DNA of 5,720 nt from contig CAMDCC010000199.1 in assembly GCA_945889545.1 (NCBI GenBank), positions 1-5,720 on the forward strand, read 5' to 3'. Position numbers and translations under genes: made by a program. This DNA is from Bifidobacterium breve (GTDB lineage Bacteria; Actinomycetota; Acidimicrobiia; IMCC26256; PALSA-555). The notes below the pieces were generated by a model that was not told where the DNA came from, searched no databases, and was given only the letters and a program-made list of their open reading frames with translations. Below, piece by piece: positions 5,451 through 5,720 of this stretch; position 1 is the first letter of the stretch; every line of letters begins with the position of its first letter.

Positions 5451-5466
5451 TAGCGTCCACGGGGTG
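5451..5466 (+). promoter_or_regulatory. Putative -10 box and leaderless GTG start of the dehydrogenase
   Basis: TAGCGT (5451-5456) fits TANNNT and is followed by exactly 7 nt and then GTG (5464), the first GTG of the dehydrogenase N-terminus. There is no Shine-Dalgarno before this GTG. That absence and the spacing are what a leaderless actinobacterial transcript would show. No clear -35 box is seen; the palindrome occupies that place, so an activator might be needed. Confidence 0.35.
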
Positions 5467-5720
5467 ACCACCGTGACTCGGGACGTGACTCGGGACGTGA
5501 CCGCGGAGATGATGACCCGTGGTCACGAGCAAGTTGTCTTCGTCACCGATGTTGCGTCTGGGCTCCGAGCGATCATCGCCGTGCACTCCACTGCACTCGG
5601 TCCAGCGCTCGGTGGCATCCGCTTCTGGCACTACGAACGCGAAGACGACGCGCTACTCGACGTGCTCCGGCTGTCTGAAGCGATGACGTTGAAGGCATCG
5701 ATTGCGGGTCTGCATCAAGG
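5464..5720 (+). CDS. Leu/Val/Phe-type amino-acid dehydrogenase, N-terminal part
   Basis: The translation matches the N-terminal domain of the Glu/Leu/Phe/Val dehydrogenases. It reads HEQVVFVTDVASGLRAIIAV, then HSTALGPALGGIRFW, then DALLDVLRLSEAMTLKASIA and GLHQG at the window edge. The enzyme would oxidatively deaminate a branched-chain or aromatic amino acid to the 2-oxo acid using NAD. The lysine in MTLK corresponds to a substrate-binding lysine; the catalytic lysine of the following GGGK motif would lie just past base 5720. The usual GGTR reads GGIR, and the usual RGMTYK-type segment reads SEAMTLK, so the specificity is uncertain. The frame opens right after the phosphatase TAA. Candidate starts are GTG at 5413, 5464, 5473, 5485 and 5497, and ATG at 5509 and 5512. 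GTG 5464 is chosen for its leaderless spacing; family alignment would also allow ATG 5509 or 5512. Confidence 0.88.
   Translation, partial: MTTVTRDVTRDVTAEMMTRGHEQVVFVTDVASGLRAIIAVHSTALGPALGGIRFWHYEREDDALLDVLRLSEAMTLKASIAGLHQ
5473..5508 (+). repeat. 12-bp in-frame tandem repeat at dehydrogenase 5' end
   Basis: GTGACTCGGGAC occurs twice in tandem (5473-5484 and 5485-5496), followed by a diverged unit starting GTGACC (5497-5508). If translated from GTG 5464, this encodes VTRDVTRDVTAE ahead of the conserved dehydrogenase domain. Each unit begins with GTG, so the repeat also multiplies potential start codons. Confidence 0.8.

Overview
The window is high-GC DNA with a codon bias and gene style typical of Actinobacteria. 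Visible traits include GTG starts, tight stop/start overlaps, and two promoter-start arrangements that look leaderless. An Acidimicrobiia-type actinomycete is my best guess, but no taxonomic marker is present, so this is an inference only.

The centre of the window (about 4834 down to 271, minus strand) is a complete thiamine salvage operon. In transcription order it contains a putative promoter, a TPP riboswitch (4772-4662), thiamine pyrophosphokinase (thiN), the secreted thiamine-binding protein (thiB), a two-domain permease (thiP) and an ABC ATPase (thiQ). ThiB would capture thiamine outside the membrane, ThiP/ThiQ would import it using ATP, and ThiN would convert it to thiamine diphosphate. 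That product is the ligand the riboswitch reads, so the operon forms a feedback loop. thiN/thiB overlap by 4 bp and thiP/thiQ by 1 bp. thiB and thiP are separated by a 114-bp gap that holds a GC-rich hairpin.

On the left edge, on the same strand and 80 bp downstream of thiQ, lies the start of a two-component response regulator. Its N-terminus carries a short DGRP tandem repeat ahead of the receiver domain. On the right, facing away from the thiamine operon, is a histidine (RHG) phosphatase (4828-5403). It is followed by the first part of a Leu/Val/Phe-type amino-acid dehydrogenase (from 5464, running off the window). The gap before the dehydrogenase holds a perfect 16-bp palindrome and a -10-like box placed for a leaderless GTG start.

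I see no mobile elements, tRNA or rRNA genes, CRISPR arrays, phage genes or defence genes, and nothing that amounts to an undescribed system. The most interesting points are small-scale: a riboswitch whose 3' end doubles as the ribosome binding site, a substrate-binding protein without a lipobox, in-frame 12-bp tandem repeats at the 5' ends of two separate genes, and the palindrome upstream of the dehydrogenase. No gap between genes exceeds about 170 bases.
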